A stretch of DNA of 64,000 nt from Burkholderiales bacterium (lineage in GTDB: Bacteria > Pseudomonadota > Gammaproteobacteria > Burkholderiales > SHXO01), in NCBI GenBank assembly GCA_020854105.1, contig JADZGB010000010.1:62001-126000 (forward strand), in the 5' to 3' direction. Positions within the stretch are counted from its first letter, which is position 1. Each line of letters begins with the position of its first letter. The notes beneath the pieces are model-generated. The model was not told the DNA's origin. It saw only the letters and a list, made by a program, of their open reading frames with translations, and searched no databases. The position numbers were made by a program, and so were the translations under genes. This document shows positions 11,081-21,922 of this stretch, piece after piece.

Positions 11081-12162
11081 CGCAGTTTCAACGTAGACAG
11101 GCCGACCAGCACGAGCATCATCGTGATGATCCAGAAGCGCACGACGACTTGATTCTCCTTCCAGCCCTTCAGCTCGTAATGGTGGTGCAGCGGTGCCATG
11201 CGGAAGATGCGTTTGCCGGTGAGCTTGAACGAGGCCACCTGCAGCATCACCGACATCGTCTCCATCACGAACACCCCGCCCATGATGAACAGCACGATCT
11301 CCTGGCGGCAGATGACGGCGATCGTGCCCAGCGCCGCGCCGAGCGCCAGCGCACCGACGTCGCCCATGAACACCTCCGCCGGATAGGCGTTGAACCACAG
11401 GAATGCGAGTCCCGCGCCGGCCAGCGCGCCGCACAGTACGGTCAGCTCGGAGGCTCCGGGGATATGCGGGAAGCCGAGATAGCGCGAGAACACCGCGTGA
11501 CCGGCGACGTAGGCGAACACGCCCAGCGCGCTGCCCACCATGACGGTGGGCAGGATGGCCAGACCGTCCAGGCCGTCGGTGAGGTTCACCGCGTTGCTGC
11601 TGCCGACGATGACGAGGTAGGTCATCAGGATGAAGCCCCACACGCCGAGCGGATACGCGACGTGCTTGAAGAACGGGACGATGAACTCGGTCTGCGCGGG
11701 CAGATCGGTGCTGAAGGCGAGGACACCGGCCGCACCCAGACCGATCATCGACTGCCACAGGAACTTGGCGCGCGCGGACAGCCCCTTCGGATTGCGGTAG
11801 ACCACCTTGCGGTAGTCGTCCACCCAGCCGACCAGGCCGAATCCGAGGGTGACGGCCAGAACCACCCAGACGAAGCGGTTGGACAGGTCCGCCCACAGCA
11901 GGGTGCTGACCACGATGGAGATCAGGATCAGCGCACCGCCCATGGTCGGGGTGCCGGCCTTGGCCAGGTGGGTCTTCGGACCGTCATCGCGCACCGACTG
12001 GCCGATCTTGTAGGCGGTGAGCTTGCGGATCATTATCGGACCGACGAGGAACGCGAACACCAGCGAGGTGAGCGTGGCCAGCACCGCGCGCAGCGTGATG
12101 TAGTTGATGACGTTGAAGGCGCGGATGTCCTGGGCGAGCCACTGCGAGAGCAGGAGCAGCAT
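11077..12162 (-). CDS. mraY: Phospho-N-acetylmuramoyl-pentapeptide transferase MraY
   Basis: Integral membrane enzyme that makes lipid I from UDP-MurNAc-pentapeptide and undecaprenyl phosphate. At 361 residues with about ten membrane segments it matches the E. coli enzyme. The catalytic loops [17 protein letters not shown] (Asp-Asp pair) and [15 protein letters not shown] are present, as is the C-terminal histidine cluster [15 protein letters not shown]. Only one base separates it from murF. Confidence 0.98.
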   Translation of the reverse strand: MLLLLSQWLAQDIRAFNVINYITLRAVLATLTSLVFAFLVGPIMIRKLTAYKIGQSVRDDGPKTHLAKAGTPTMGGALILISIVVSTLLWADLSNRFVWVVLAVTLGFGLVGWVDDYRKVVYRNPKGLSARAKFLWQSMIGLGAAGVLAFSTDLPAQTEFIVPFFKHVAYPLGVWGFILMTYLVIVGSSNAVNLTDGLDGLAILPTVMVGSALGVFAYVAGHAVFSRYLGFPHIPGASELTVLCGALAGAGLAFLWFNAYPAEVFMGDVGALALGAALGTIAVICRQEIVLFIMGGVFVMETMSVMLQVASFKLTGKRIFRMAPLHHHYELKGWKENQVVVRFWIITMMLVLVGLSTLKLR

Positions 12163-12163
12163 G

Positions 12164-13525
12164 TCAGTGACCTTCCCTGTCGTGATCCGGCCCGTCCAGC
12201 AGGCGCTGCACCACCCGCTCCATGCGCATGAAGCGCGAACCCTTCACCAGCACGGTGACGCCCGGCGCGAGCAGCGGCGTCAGTTCCCGGCACAGCACGT
12301 CCAGATCCCGGAACGCGCGCGCCTGGCGGCCGAAGCTGCGTGCCGCCCCCGCACTCAGATCACCGAGCGCGAACAGGTGCTCGATGCCGGCGCGGCGCGC
12401 CTCCTCGCCCAGTTCCTCGTGCAGCCGCGGTGCATCCGCGCCCAGCTCACCCATGTCGCCCATGACCAGGATGCGGGGCGCCGCCTCCCTGACGAGCACC
12501 GCGATGGCCGCGCGCATCGAGTCCGGATTGGCGTTGTAGGTGTCGTCGATCACGCGTGCGCCGGCGACCCCGGCCTTGACCTGCAGCCGGCCCTTGGCAC
12601 CCTCGACCTGGTTCAGTCCGCTGACCACTGCCTGGTCGGGCAGACCGAGCGCGTGCGCCACCGCGCAGGCGGCCAGTGCATTGCGCAGGTTGTGCAGTCC
12701 GGGCAGAGACACCCGCACGCGATAGCTCTGGCCCGGCGTGGAGACCGACAGCACGTCGCCCTCCACCCGACCCTGCACCGTGGCCGGCCGGTCGATGCCG
12801 AAATCCACCACGGTGCGTGCCCGATTCAGTCCGCGCCAGTAGTCGGCGAAGTCATCGTCCGCATTGATCAGCGCCACGCCGCGGTCCAGCCCTTCGTAGA
12901 TCTCGCCCTTGGCCTGCGCGATGGCCTCGCGCGAGCCGAGTTCGCCGATGTGCGCGGTGCCGGCGTTGTTGACCAGCGCCACGGTGGGCGCCGACAGCTC
13001 GCTGAGATAGCGGATCTCGCCGAGGTGGTTCATGCCCATCTCGATCACCGCATAACGATGGTGGCTGCGCAGGCGCAGCAGCATGAGGGGTACGCCGATG
13101 TCGTTGTTGAGGTTGCCGCTGGTAGCGAGCACCGCCTCATCGCCCACATGGGCGCGCAGGATGGCGGCGATCATCTCCTTCACCGTGGTCTTGCCGTTGC
13201 TCCCGGTGATCGCGACCAGCGGCAGGGCGAAGCGTGCGCGCCAGGCCGCGGCGAGCCGTCCCAGCGCGCGCCGCGTGTCATCGACCAGGATCAGCGCCGC
13301 GTCGTGGGTGATGACTCCCCGTGCATCGTCTACCATCGCGGCGGCCGCTCCGGCCGCCAGCGCCTGGTCGACGAAGGCATGTCCGTCGAAGCGCTCGCCG
13401 CGCAGGGCGACGAACAGGTCGCCGTGCGCGACCTGCCGGCTGTCGGTGGTCACGCCGTGGAAACTCACGTTCGGGCCGCGCCGTCCGGCGTCGATGTCAC
13501 GCGCTGCACGGTCCAGGTCGAGCAT
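12164..13525 (-). CDS. murF: UDP-N-acetylmuramoyl-tripeptide--D-alanyl-D-alanine ligase MurF
   Basis: Adds the D-Ala-D-Ala dipeptide to UDP-MurNAc-tripeptide. The 453-residue protein starts at ATG 13525 ([14 protein letters not shown]) and has the [26 protein letters not shown]-domain, P-loop [16 protein letters not shown], the [10 protein letters not shown] motif and C-domain [15 protein letters not shown]. Two bases separate it from murE. Confidence 0.97.
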   Translation of the reverse strand: MLDLDRAARDIDAGRRGPNVSFHGVTTDSRQVAHGDLFVALRGERFDGHAFVDQALAAGAAAAMVDDARGVITHDAALILVDDTRRALGRLAAAWRARFALPLVAITGSNGKTTVKEMIAAILRAHVGDEAVLATSGNLNNDIGVPLMLLRLRSHHRYAVIEMGMNHLGEIRYLSELSAPTVALVNNAGTAHIGELGSREAIAQAKGEIYEGLDRGVALINADDDFADYWRGLNRARTVVDFGIDRPATVQGRVEGDVLSVSTPGQSYRVRVSLPGLHNLRNALAACAVAHALGLPDQAVVSGLNQVEGAKGRLQVKAGVAGARVIDDTYNANPDSMRAAIAVLVREAAPRILVMGDMGELGADAPRLHEELGEEARRAGIEHLFALGDLSAGAARSFGRQARAFRDLDVLCRELTPLLAPGVTVLVKGSRFMRMERVVQRLLDGPDHDREGH

Positions 13526-13527
13526 GC

Positions 13528-14981
<1,454 letters not shown>

Positions 14982-14985
<4 letters not shown>

Positions 14986-16709
14986 ACTTCTTCCTTTGCC
15001 TCCGTCGCGGTGTCGACGGGCTGCAGGGTCATGGTCGGCGCGTCCAGCGGCACCTGCATCGTGCGCAGCGCCTCCGAGATGACCGCGCTGAACACCGGCG
15101 CGGCCACCACGCCGCCGTAGTACTGCCCCTTGGTCGGTTCGTCGATCATCACCGCCACCACCAGGCGCGGATCCGACGCCGGCGCCATCCCGACGAAGGA
15201 CGACACGTAGCTGTTGGGGGCGTAGCGCCCGCCCTCGAGCTTGTGGGCAGTGCCGGTCTTGCCCGCCACGCGATAGCCCATGACCTGTGCACGCACCGCC
15301 GTGCCGCCGGGCTGCACCACCGTCTCCAGCATGGTGCGCACCGCATGCGCCGTTCCCGCGGACATCACCGGCGCACCCGCGACGGCAGCGTCGCGGCGCA
15401 GCAGCGACAGCGGCTGCAGCACCCCGTCGCCGGAGAACACGGTGTAGGCACGCGCGAGCTGCAGCAGGGACACCGAGATGCCGTGACCGTAGGACAGGGT
15501 GGCCTGCTCGATCGGGCGCCAGCGCTCGAAGTCGCGCAGCCGTCCGCCCGCCTCGCCGGGGAAGCCGACCTGCGGCGCCGTGCCGAAGCCGGCCCTGGTG
15601 AGCAGCTGCCACAGGTTCTCGCGCGGCATGGCGAGGGCGATCTTGGCGACCCCCACGTTGGACGAGCGCTGGATCACCTGGGACACGGTGAGCAGCCCGG
15701 CAGGGTGCGCGTCGCGGATGCGCCGATCGCCGACGACCAGATAGCCGGGAGCTGTCTGCACCTGGCTTTCCGGACGCACCAGACGCGCCTCCAGGGCGGC
15801 GGCGACAGTGAACGGCTTGAGCGTGGAGCCGGGCTCGAACAGGTCGGTGATGGCGCGATTGCGCGTGCGCCCGGGCGTGCGCAGTGCGCGGGTGTTGGGG
15901 TCGTAGTCGGGTGCATTGGCCAGCGCGAGCACCTCGCCGGTCCGGCTGTCGAGCACCACGATGGCCCCTGCCTTCGCGCCGTGCGCCTTTACCGCTGCCT
16001 TCAGTTCGCGGTGCGCGAGGTATTGCAGCCTGCTGTCGATGGACAGCGCCAGGTCCCGGCCCTCGACCGGCAGGCGCACGTTATCGCCCGCCTCGATCAC
16101 CCGGCCCAGCCGGTCCCGGATCACGCTGCGACTGCCGGGCTGGCCTGCGAGCCGATCCTCGTACGCGAGTTCGATGCCCTCCTGGCCGCGGTCGTCGATG
16201 TCGGTAAAGCCGAGCAGGTGGCTGGCCACCTCGCCGGCCGGGTAGTAGCGCTTGTACTCACGGCGCAAACCGATGCCGGACAGGCGCAGCTGCACCACGC
16301 GCGCTGCCGCGTCCGGCGCGAGGTGCCGCTTGAGATAGACGAAGCCGCGAGTCTTGGCCTGCAGGCGCTGCAGCAGTTGCGCGTCCGTCATGCCCAGCAG
16401 GGCGGCGAGCTGGCGGCGCTGCGCGGCACTCATGCGCACGTCCTGCGGGCTGGCGAACACCGACTCGACCGGTGTGGAGATGGCGAGCAGTTCGCCGTTG
16501 CGGTCGGTGATGCGCCCGCGGTGCGCGCTCAGCTCCAGCGAGCGCGCGTAGCGCAGCGCCCCCTCGTGCTGCAGGAATTCGCGATCGAGGACCTGCAGGT
16601 AGAGCGCGCGCCCGGTCAGCACGGCAAATCCGGCGAGCATGAGGGCGAGCAGCACGCGCGCCCGGCCGATGGGCAGGCGCAGCGACAGTGCAGGGTTGAC
16701 CGGCCTCAC
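14982..16709 (-). CDS. ftsI: Peptidoglycan D,D-transpeptidase FtsI (PBP3)
   Basis: Septal class B penicillin-binding protein. One N-terminal membrane anchor (RARVLLALMLAGFAVLTGRALYL split over about residues 14-36), then the pedestal domain with RGRITDRNGELLA, and the transpeptidase motifs SxxK (GSTLKPF), SxN (SSNVGVA) and KTGT (AGKTGTAH). The start is a GTG at 16709, whose TG is shared with the ftsL stop (GTGA); 575 residues result, the family's usual length. Longer readings to 16991 lie in ftsL and lack a reason. Confidence 0.96.
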
Positions 16710-17032
16710 GGCCTCGGCTCCTGCGCCGGAGCCGGCACCGGCACCGGCACCGGCACCGGCACTGGCGCGACCGGGACGGCGATCATGCGCACCCGTTCGG
16801 ACGGCAGCACCTTCATGGCCAGCTCGCTGGCGGCGATGAGTTCCACGCGCGAGTGCATGGCCCAGGTGCTCTGATCGAGCTGGAGCTGGTCCCACTCGAC
16901 GTCGAGCTGCCTGGCTGCCTCCTGCTCGCTCTCGAGTGCGATGAACAGCTTGCGCGCCTGATGCTGGGCGGTGACCAGCCCGAGTGCGCACAGAACCAGC
17001 ACGCCGAACAGGATGAGGTTGAGGCGCATCAT
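16706..17032 (-). CDS. ftsL: Cell division protein FtsL with a Pro-Val repeat tail
   Basis: Small bitopic divisome protein of the FtsQLB complex. [25 protein letters not shown] is split between start and one membrane span, followed by a periplasmic coiled coil ([31 protein letters not shown]) and the conserved [19 protein letters not shown] region. After that the protein ends in an unusual low-complexity tail, with alternating Val-Pro from a hexanucleotide repeat, to 108 residues. ATG 17032 overlaps the rsmH stop as ATGA. Confidence 0.95.
   Translation of the reverse strand: MMRLNLILFGVLVLCALGLVTAQHQARKLFIALESEQEAARQLDVEWDQLQLDQSTWAMHSRVELIAASELAMKVLPSERVRMIAVPVAPVPVPVPVPVPAPAQEPRP
16733..16762. 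repeat. Hexanucleotide repeat (CCGGCA)5 inside ftsL
   Basis: Five perfect tandem copies of CCGGCA (plus strand), with degenerate units on both sides. On the coding strand they give Val-Pro dipeptides in the FtsL C-terminal tail. A six-base unit keeps frame when copies are gained or lost, so tail length could vary between strains. Confidence 0.9.
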
Positions 17033-17958
17033 GCCGCCAGCCTTTCGGCGACCCGCAGCATCGCGCTGCGGCTGCGCGGATTGGCGGCGACCTCCTGCGC
17101 CGAGGGTTGCTGCGCCTTCGCCACCAGGCGCAACAGCGGCCGCGGGCGGTCCGCTTCCCGCACCGCCATGCCGCGCGGGACCGGCGGGGACTGCGAGTGG
17201 GTGCGCAGGAAGCGCTTGACCAGGCGATCTTCCAGCGAATGGAAGCTGATCACCACCAGCCGCCCCTGCGGGGCGAGCAGGCCGAGCGCCTGGTCGAGCG
17301 CTAGCGACAGTTCCTCAAGCTCTTGATTGACGAAAATCCGTATAGCCTGGAATGTCCGCGTCGCCGGATCCTGCCCAGGCTCGCGCGTACGGACGGCCTG
17401 ACCCACGATCTTGGCAAGTTGCCCGGTGGTGCGCACAGCGCCCCGCGATCGAGCCGCAACAATCGCTCTTGCAATCGGCCCAGCAAACCGTTCTTCGCCA
17501 TAGGTCTTGATCACCTCCTTGATTTCGTCTTCCGCAGCCTGTGCCAGCCACTGCTGCGCGCTCGGACCGCTGCTGGTATCCATGCGCATGTCGAGCGGTC
17601 CGTCGAGTCGGAAGCTGAAGCCGCGCTCGGCCTCGTCGATCTGGGGCGAGGACACGCCCAGGTCGAGAAGAATGCCGTCCACCCGGGTCCAGCCCTGCGC
17701 CAGCACGCATTCGCGCAGCCGGCCGAAGCGTGCGTGGACGATGCGAAAGCGCGGATCGTCGATCCCGGCTGCGGCGCGGACCGCCTCGGGATCGCGATCC
17801 AGCGCGAGCAGCGCGCCGTCCGGACCGAGCCGGTGGAGGATCACGCGGCTGTGTCCGCCGCGGCCGAAGGTGCAGTCCACGTAGAGTCCGGCGGCCTTGA
17901 TCGCGAGGGCGTCCACCGCCTCGCCGGGCATCACCGGAAGGTGGGCGAGGGGGCTCAG
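17029..17958 (-). CDS. rsmH: 16S rRNA (cytosine-1402-N4)-methyltransferase RsmH
   Basis: SAM-dependent methyltransferase (formerly MraW). The [12 protein letters not shown] motif, [10 protein letters not shown] and [23 protein letters not shown] segments and the C-terminal [11 protein letters not shown] are all typical. No ATG, GTG or TTG fits the family N-terminus: the first ATG inside (17931) cuts off the conserved [10 protein letters not shown] block and the ATG at 18048 overlaps mraZ by 94 bases. A CTG at 17958 shares bases with the mraZ stop (CTGA) and has GAGGGG 8 bases upstream, giving 309 residues. I choose CTG; the start is inferred. Confidence 0.93.
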   Translation of the reverse strand: MSPLAHLPVMPGEAVDALAIKAAGLYVDCTFGRGGHSRVILHRLGPDGALLALDRDPEAVRAAAGIDDPRFRIVHARFGRLRECVLAQGWTRVDGILLDLGVSSPQIDEAERGFSFRLDGPLDMRMDTSSGPSAQQWLAQAAEDEIKEVIKTYGEERFAGPIARAIVAARSRGAVRTTGQLAKIVGQAVRTREPGQDPATRTFQAIRIFVNQELEELSLALDQALGLLAPQGRLVVISFHSLEDRLVKRFLRTHSQSPPVPRGMAVREADRPRPLLRLVAKAQQPSAQEVAANPRSRSAMLRVAERLAA

Positions 17959-18401
17959 AGAGAGAACCCCTCGAGTTCCGGCGGCATGCCGTTGCCGGCC
18001 AGTTCCACCGCCCGACCGATCTGCGCATCCCACTTCGCCACGTCCCACAACTCGAAGCGACGGCCCTGGCCCACCAGCGCCACGTCCTTGTCGATGCCGG
18101 CGAACTTGCGCAAGGGCGCGGGTATGAGGATGCGGCCGGTTCCGTCCAGTTCCACTTCCGAGGCGTAACCGACCAGCAGGCGCTGCAGATCGCGGATGCG
18201 AGCATCGAACGACGATAGGCCCATCAGCTTGGCCTCGATCGGCTCCCAGTCGGGCGCCGCGTAGATCAGGAGGCAGACGGGGGAATCGGTGGTGACCACC
18301 AGCCTTCCCTCGGCGCGGCCGAGGAGCGCTTCGCGATAGCGCGCAGGCATGGCAAGACGCCCCTTGCTGTCGACCGTCAGATTGGTGACGCCGCGAAACA
18401 C
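17955..18401 (-). CDS. mraZ: Transcriptional regulator MraZ
   Basis: AbrB-fold DNA-binding protein, a ring-shaped repressor of the dcw operon. The 148-residue product has the two repeated half-domains, each with the DxxGR motif ([17 protein letters not shown] and [17 protein letters not shown]). The start is a GTG at 18401, preceded by GGGGAG at 8 bases; an ATG at 18491 would run through the promoter and operator and add an unrelated N-terminus. First gene of the operon; its operator lies 28 bases upstream. Confidence 0.96.
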   Translation of the reverse strand: MFRGVTNLTVDSKGRLAMPARYREALLGRAEGRLVVTTDSPVCLLIYAAPDWEPIEAKLMGLSSFDARIRDLQRLLVGYASEVELDGTGRILIPAPLRKFAGIDKDVALVGQGRRFELWDVAKWDAQIGRAVELAGNGMPPELEGFSL

Positions 18402-18428
18402 TTTTTTATCTCCCCGCACGGCAGATTT

Positions 18429-18453
18429 CTCCACCGCACCCCACTCTCCCCCA
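18429..18453 (-). promoter_or_regulatory. MraZ operator, three TGGRG boxes at 10-bp spacing
   Basis: On the minus strand the sequence reads TGGGG-N5-TGGGG-N5-TGGAG (boxes at 18449-18453, 18439-18443 and 18429-18433). MraZ proteins are known to bind direct TGGG repeats separated by five bases in front of their own gene. The boxes sit between the predicted start of transcription and the mraZ GTG, fitting repression of the whole dcw operon. Confidence 0.88.
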
Positions 18454-18462
18454 CCGTGCTGC

Positions 18463-18491
18463 ACTATATTGAAGCGCTTTGCACGGGTCAA
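18463..18491 (-). promoter_or_regulatory. dcw (mra) operon promoter
   Basis: Minus-strand TTGACC (18486-18491) and TATAGT (18463-18468) are separated by exactly 17 bases, a near-consensus sigma-70 promoter. The predicted start, near 18456, falls at the upstream edge of the MraZ boxes. Confidence 0.82.
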
Positions 18492-18573
18492 GCGAAATAT
18501 CGGGTTTTTTTGTGGCGGTACAGGGACTTAAGGCGAATCCTTCAATTTCGATCTGGGAATTTTTTGAAACGTC

Positions 18574-18597
18574 AAAACAGGCAATTAGGAGTGCCTG
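18574..18597 (-). terminator. Putative intrinsic terminator of rnpB
   Basis: On the minus strand CAGGCA and TGCCTG form a six-base-pair stem with an eight-base loop, followed at once by TTTT. It lies about 50 bases beyond the mature 3' end of rnpB and before the mra promoter. The stem is short, so moderate confidence. Confidence 0.5.
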
Positions 18598-18645
18598 TCA
18601 AGGTTGTTTCTAGAATGGCGCGCCGGGATGCGCACAGGTGCTGGT

Positions 18646-19010
18646 GTGAAGCCGGTCTGTAAGCCGGGTTCTGTGCGGGCGGACCCGCGGCAGTCATTCC
18701 TCTAGGCGTGCAGTTGCCTGCACGCTCCAGCGACCTACCCGGGAGCAGCGCGAGCCACGCTATCGCTCCCCTATTTGGTCTTGCTCCGGATGGGGTTTGC
18801 CAACCCCCGGCGTTGCCGCGGGGGTAGTGCGCTCTTACCGCACTGTTTCACCCTTGCCTGATCCTGCGCGGGGCAGGCCATCGGCGGTGTACTTTCTGTT
18901 GCACTTTCCGTCGCCTCTCGGCGCCCGGCCGTTAGCCGGCATCCTGCTCTGCGGAGCCCGGACTTTCCTCTCCTACCACGCGGGTAGCAGCGACTGCCCG
19001 ACCGACTTCA
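18646..19010 (-). ncRNA. rnpB: RNase P RNA, bacterial class A
   Basis: Catalytic RNA of RNase P, which trims tRNA 5' ends. On the minus strand the ends GAAGTCGGTC and GACCGGCTTC pair as helix P1. The hallmark conserved blocks are all present: GAGGAAAGTCCGGGCTCC, the AAGGGTGAAA ... TGCGGTAAGAGCGCAC stretch, GGAGCAAGACCAAATAGGGG, and the 3' ACAGAACCCGGCTTA. Length is about 365 bases. The ends are set from the P1 pairing and may be off by a few bases. Confidence 0.97.
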
Positions 19011-19017
19011 CGCCGGC

Positions 19018-19026
19018 ATCCTAGCA
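19018..19026 (-). promoter_or_regulatory. Putative rnpB promoter, extended -10
   Basis: Minus-strand TGC-TAGGAT (hexamer at 19018-19023) predicts transcription starting close to 19011, which agrees with the 5' end of rnpB deduced from helix P1. No convincing -35 is seen. Confidence 0.5.
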
Positions 19027-19087
19027 TTTCCGATGCGTCACCGCGACGGATGCTGGACGAATTCACAGCCCCTCTCCCCGCGCCCTG

Positions 19088-19999
19088 CTATAGCTCGTAA
19101 TCCTCGTGCGAGACCGGATCCTCGATCGGTTCCAGATGCGTGATCACGGAACTGCCGCGCACCGCCGCGCGCAGATCGGCTTCGATCTCCTCCAGCAGGT
19201 CGTGGCCCTTCTGCACGCTCCACAGCCCCGGCACCAGCACGTGCACCGAGATGAACGAGCGGCCTGCCGCCCGCCGCGTACGCAGCGCGTGGAACTGCAC
19301 GCCGCGCGCCTCGTGCCCGTGCAGGACCGCGGCGATGGCCTGGCGCTGAGCAGTGGGCAGGGCCCGGTCGAGCAGGCCGAGCGCGGAGCGCCTGAGCAGG
19401 CGGTAACCGGTCCAGACGATGTTGAGCGCAACGGCAAGCGCAATCAGCGGATCGACCCATAGCCATCCGGTGGCGCCCACGGCCACCAACCCGGCGATCA
19501 CGCCGGCCGAGGTCCACACGTCGGTCAGCAGATGGCGCCCGTCGGCTTCCAGGGCGATGGAATCGTGCCGGTGCCCGGCGCGGATCAGCACCGTGCCGAC
19601 CGCCAGATTGATCGCCGCGGCCGCGCCGGAGACGAGCAGGCCGATGCCCAGCTGCTCCAGCGGCGCGGGCGCCAGCAGGCGCTGCACGGCCGCCGCCGCG
19701 ATCGCCATCGCAGCCACCATGATGAGGGCACCCTCGAAGCCGCTCGCGAAGTACTCCGCCTTGCTGTAGCCGTAAGCGTGATTCTCGTCCGGCGGCCGCG
19801 CGGACAGGCGGATCATCGCCAGCGTGATCACCGCACCGGCAAGATTGACGGTCGATTCGAGCGCGTCGGACAACAGACCGACGGAGCCGGTCAACCACCA
19901 CGCGGCGCTCTTCAGCGCGATGGTTGCCAGCGCCGCGGCGATCGACAGCCAGGCGAAGATCGCGAGCGCGTCGTGTGCGCGCCCTGCGTCGCGGCTCAA
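19088..19999 (-). CDS. Cation diffusion facilitator (FieF/CzcD-like divalent metal exporter)
   Basis: Proton-coupled exporter of Zn/Fe-type divalent cations. Six membrane segments are visible, with metal-site residues in the second (LLSDALEST: Asp-x3-Glu) and fifth (HLLTDVWTS: His-x3-Asp), the conserved [16 protein letters not shown] loop, and a cytoplasmic C-terminal domain. The usual Asp-x3-Asp of FieF is here Asp-x3-Glu. The start is a TTG at 19999 that shares two bases with the pyrC stop (TTGA), giving 303 residues; an in-frame ATG at 20083 would lie deep in pyrC. Confidence 0.9.
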   Translation of the reverse strand: MSRDAGRAHDALAIFAWLSIAAALATIALKSAAWWLTGSVGLLSDALESTVNLAGAVITLAMIRLSARPPDENHAYGYSKAEYFASGFEGALIMVAAMAIAAAAVQRLLAPAPLEQLGIGLLVSGAAAAINLAVGTVLIRAGHRHDSIALEADGRHLLTDVWTSAGVIAGLVAVGATGWLWVDPLIALAVALNIVWTGYRLLRRSALGLLDRALPTAQRQAIAAVLHGHEARGVQFHALRTRRAAGRSFISVHVLVPGLWSVQKGHDLLEEIEADLRAAVRGSSVITHLEPIEDPVSHEDYEL

Positions 20000-21027
20000 G
20001 CGATCGCCCACCCGATGTCGCCGCCGGCACGCATCGGCACCAGCCGGTGCTCCCCGTAGGCATACTCCTGCGGCACGCTCCACGGCCGGCGTTCGAGGAC
20101 GATGCGGCGCGTATTGCGCGGCAAGCCGTAGAAGTCCGCGCCGTGCAGGCTGGCAAAGCCCTCGAGCCTGTCGAGCGCGCCCGCCGCGTCGAACGCCTCC
20201 GCGTACAGTTCGATGCCCGCGTGCGCCGTGTACACGCCCGCGCAGCCACAGTCGTTCTCCTTGGTGTGGCGGGCGTGCGGAGCGCTGTCGGTGCCGAGGA
20301 AGAACTTCGGACTGCCCGAGATGGCGGCCTCGACCAGCGCCTGTCGATGGCGCTCGCGCTTGAGCACGGGCAGGCAGTAGTGATGCGGCCGCACGCCGCC
20401 CTGGAAGATGGCGTTGCGGTTGAGCAGCAGATGATGCGCGGTGATCGTGGCCGCGACATTCTCGGGTGCGGCGCGGACGAAGGCCGCGGCCTCCGCCGTG
20501 GTGATGTGCTCGAGCACGATGCGCAGGCGCGGCAGCCGCTGAACCAGCGCACCCAGGGTGCGCTCCAGGAACACGCGTTCACGGTCGAACACGTCCACCT
20601 GCGGATCGGTGACCTCTCCGTGGACGAGCAGCGGCATGCCCGCCTCTGCCATCGCCTCGAGCGTATCGGCGCAGCGCACGATATCGGTCACGCCGGAGTC
20701 CGAATTGGTGGTCGCACCCGCCGGGTAGTACTTCACCGCGTGCACGAAGCCGGCATCGCGCGCCCGCCGGATCTCGTCGGGCCGCGTGTTGTCCGTGAGG
20801 TAGAGGCTCATCAGCGGCTCGAAGCGCGCGCCCGAGGGCAGTACCTGCAGGATGCGGTCGCGGTAGCGTGCCGCCGCCTCGGTGCTCGTCACCGGAAGCT
20901 TCAGGTTCGGCATCACGATGGCGCGCCCGAAGCGCGCTGCGGTATGCGCCAGCACGGCGCGCATGTGGTCGCCGTCGCGCAGGTGAACGTGCCAGTCGTC
21001 GGGCTGGATGATCTCGATGGTGTCCAT
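19996..21027 (-). CDS. pyrC: Dihydroorotase, class II
   Basis: Zn amidohydrolase that closes carbamoyl-aspartate to dihydroorotate in pyrimidine synthesis. The 343-residue protein has the HVHLRDG metal motif near residue 13, the carboxylated lysine in [16 protein letters not shown], the ITAHHL and LEHITTAEA histidines, and [15 protein letters not shown] with the catalytic Asp. This is the short, E. coli-like form. It is co-transcribed with the downstream metal exporter gene. Confidence 0.97.
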   Translation of the reverse strand: MDTIEIIQPDDWHVHLRDGDHMRAVLAHTAARFGRAIVMPNLKLPVTSTEAAARYRDRILQVLPSGARFEPLMSLYLTDNTRPDEIRRARDAGFVHAVKYYPAGATTNSDSGVTDIVRCADTLEAMAEAGMPLLVHGEVTDPQVDVFDRERVFLERTLGALVQRLPRLRIVLEHITTAEAAAFVRAAPENVAATITAHHLLLNRNAIFQGGVRPHHYCLPVLKRERHRQALVEAAISGSPKFFLGTDSAPHARHTKENDCGCAGVYTAHAGIELYAEAFDAAGALDRLEGFASLHGADFYGLPRNTRRIVLERRPWSVPQEYAYGEHRLVPMRAGGDIGWAIA

Positions 21028-21046
21028 GCGGATGTGTGTGGGATGT

Positions 21047-21922
21047 TCAGTCCGGTGCGCCCTCGGCGGATTTCAGTTCGAGCGCGCGCTCGTACAGCAG
21101 GTTGCGCTTGACGCCGGTGATCTCCGCGCACAGCTTCACCGCCTGCCGCAGCGGCAGTTCGGCCAGCAGCAGGCGCAGCACGCGCAGCGCTTCGTCGAGG
21201 GCGCCGTCCTGCGCGGTCGGCGGCGGCCCGATCACCAGCACGAACTCGCCGCGCGTGCGGTTCTCGTCCGCGTCGAACCATGCCCCCGCTTCTGCCAGCG
21301 GGCAGGCATGCACCTGCTCGAAGAGCTTGGTCAGCTCGCGCGCCACCAGCAGTTCGCGGGCCCCGCCAAGCGTATCGGTGAGGTCGCCGATGCACTCGCG
21401 CACGCGATGCGGCGCCTCGTACAGCACCAGCGCGCAGGCAAGGCCGCGCACCGCTTCCAGCGCCCGCCGCCGCGCGGCCGCCTGGGGCGGAAGGAAACCC
21501 AGGAACAGGAATTCGCGCTGCGCCAGTCCGGCCACCGACAGCGCCGCGGTCAACGCACTGGGCCCCGGCACCGGCACCACCCGCAGCCCGGCGTCGCGCA
21601 CGCGCCGCACGAGCAGCGCGCCCGGATCACTGATCGCCGGCGTCCCGGCGTCGCTCACCAGCGCTACCGATCCGCCCCGCTGCAGCAGCTCGATCACGCG
21701 CGCCGATGCCGATGCCTCGTTGTGCTCGTGCACCGCAGTCAGCGCGGTGCGCACGCCCAGGTGGTTGAGCAGACGCCGCGAAACCCTCGTGTCTTCCGCC
21801 GCGATCAGATCGACCGACTCGAGCACCTCGATGGCACGCAGGGTGATGTCCTGCAGGTTACCGAGGGGGGTGGCCACGACATATAATGCGGCCTCCTTCG
21901 GCGCGCTGGTTTCGCTATGCAA
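21047..21922 (-). CDS. rsmI: 16S rRNA (cytidine-1402-2'-O)-methyltransferase RsmI
   Basis: Tetrapyrrole-methylase-fold SAM enzyme that methylates C1402 of 16S rRNA, the same base RsmH modifies. The 291-residue protein has [42 protein letters not shown] and [13 protein letters not shown], all diagnostic. The start is taken as a TTG at 21922; no ATG or GTG lies in a suitable position. Its first codons overlap the first codons of lpoA on the other strand by 6 bases. Confidence 0.95.
   Translation of the reverse strand: MHSETSAPKEAALYVVATPLGNLQDITLRAIEVLESVDLIAAEDTRVSRRLLNHLGVRTALTAVHEHNEASASARVIELLQRGGSVALVSDAGTPAISDPGALLVRRVRDAGLRVVPVPGPSALTAALSVAGLAQREFLFLGFLPPQAAARRRALEAVRGLACALVLYEAPHRVRECIGDLTDTLGGARELLVARELTKLFEQVHACPLAEAGAWFDADENRTRGEFVLVIGPPPTAQDGALDEALRVLRLLLAELPLRQAVKLCAEITGVKRNLLYERALELKSAEGAPD
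21882..21887 (+). promoter_or_regulatory. Putative -10 element for lpoA operon, inside rsmI
   Basis: A perfect TATAAT lies on the plus strand 30 bases before the lpoA ATG, within the 5' coding part of the divergent rsmI. The -35 (TTACCG, 18-base spacer) is poor. It could drive lpoA-yraN. Confidence 0.45.

Noticed and set aside
17955..18491. 178-residue MraZ starting at ATG 18491
   Set aside because: Its first 30 codons run through the -10 element and the MraZ boxes; the GTG at 18401 with GGGGAG gives the family length.
18797..19024. 75-codon open frame on the plus strand
   Set aside because: It lies wholly within the RNase P RNA gene on the other strand.
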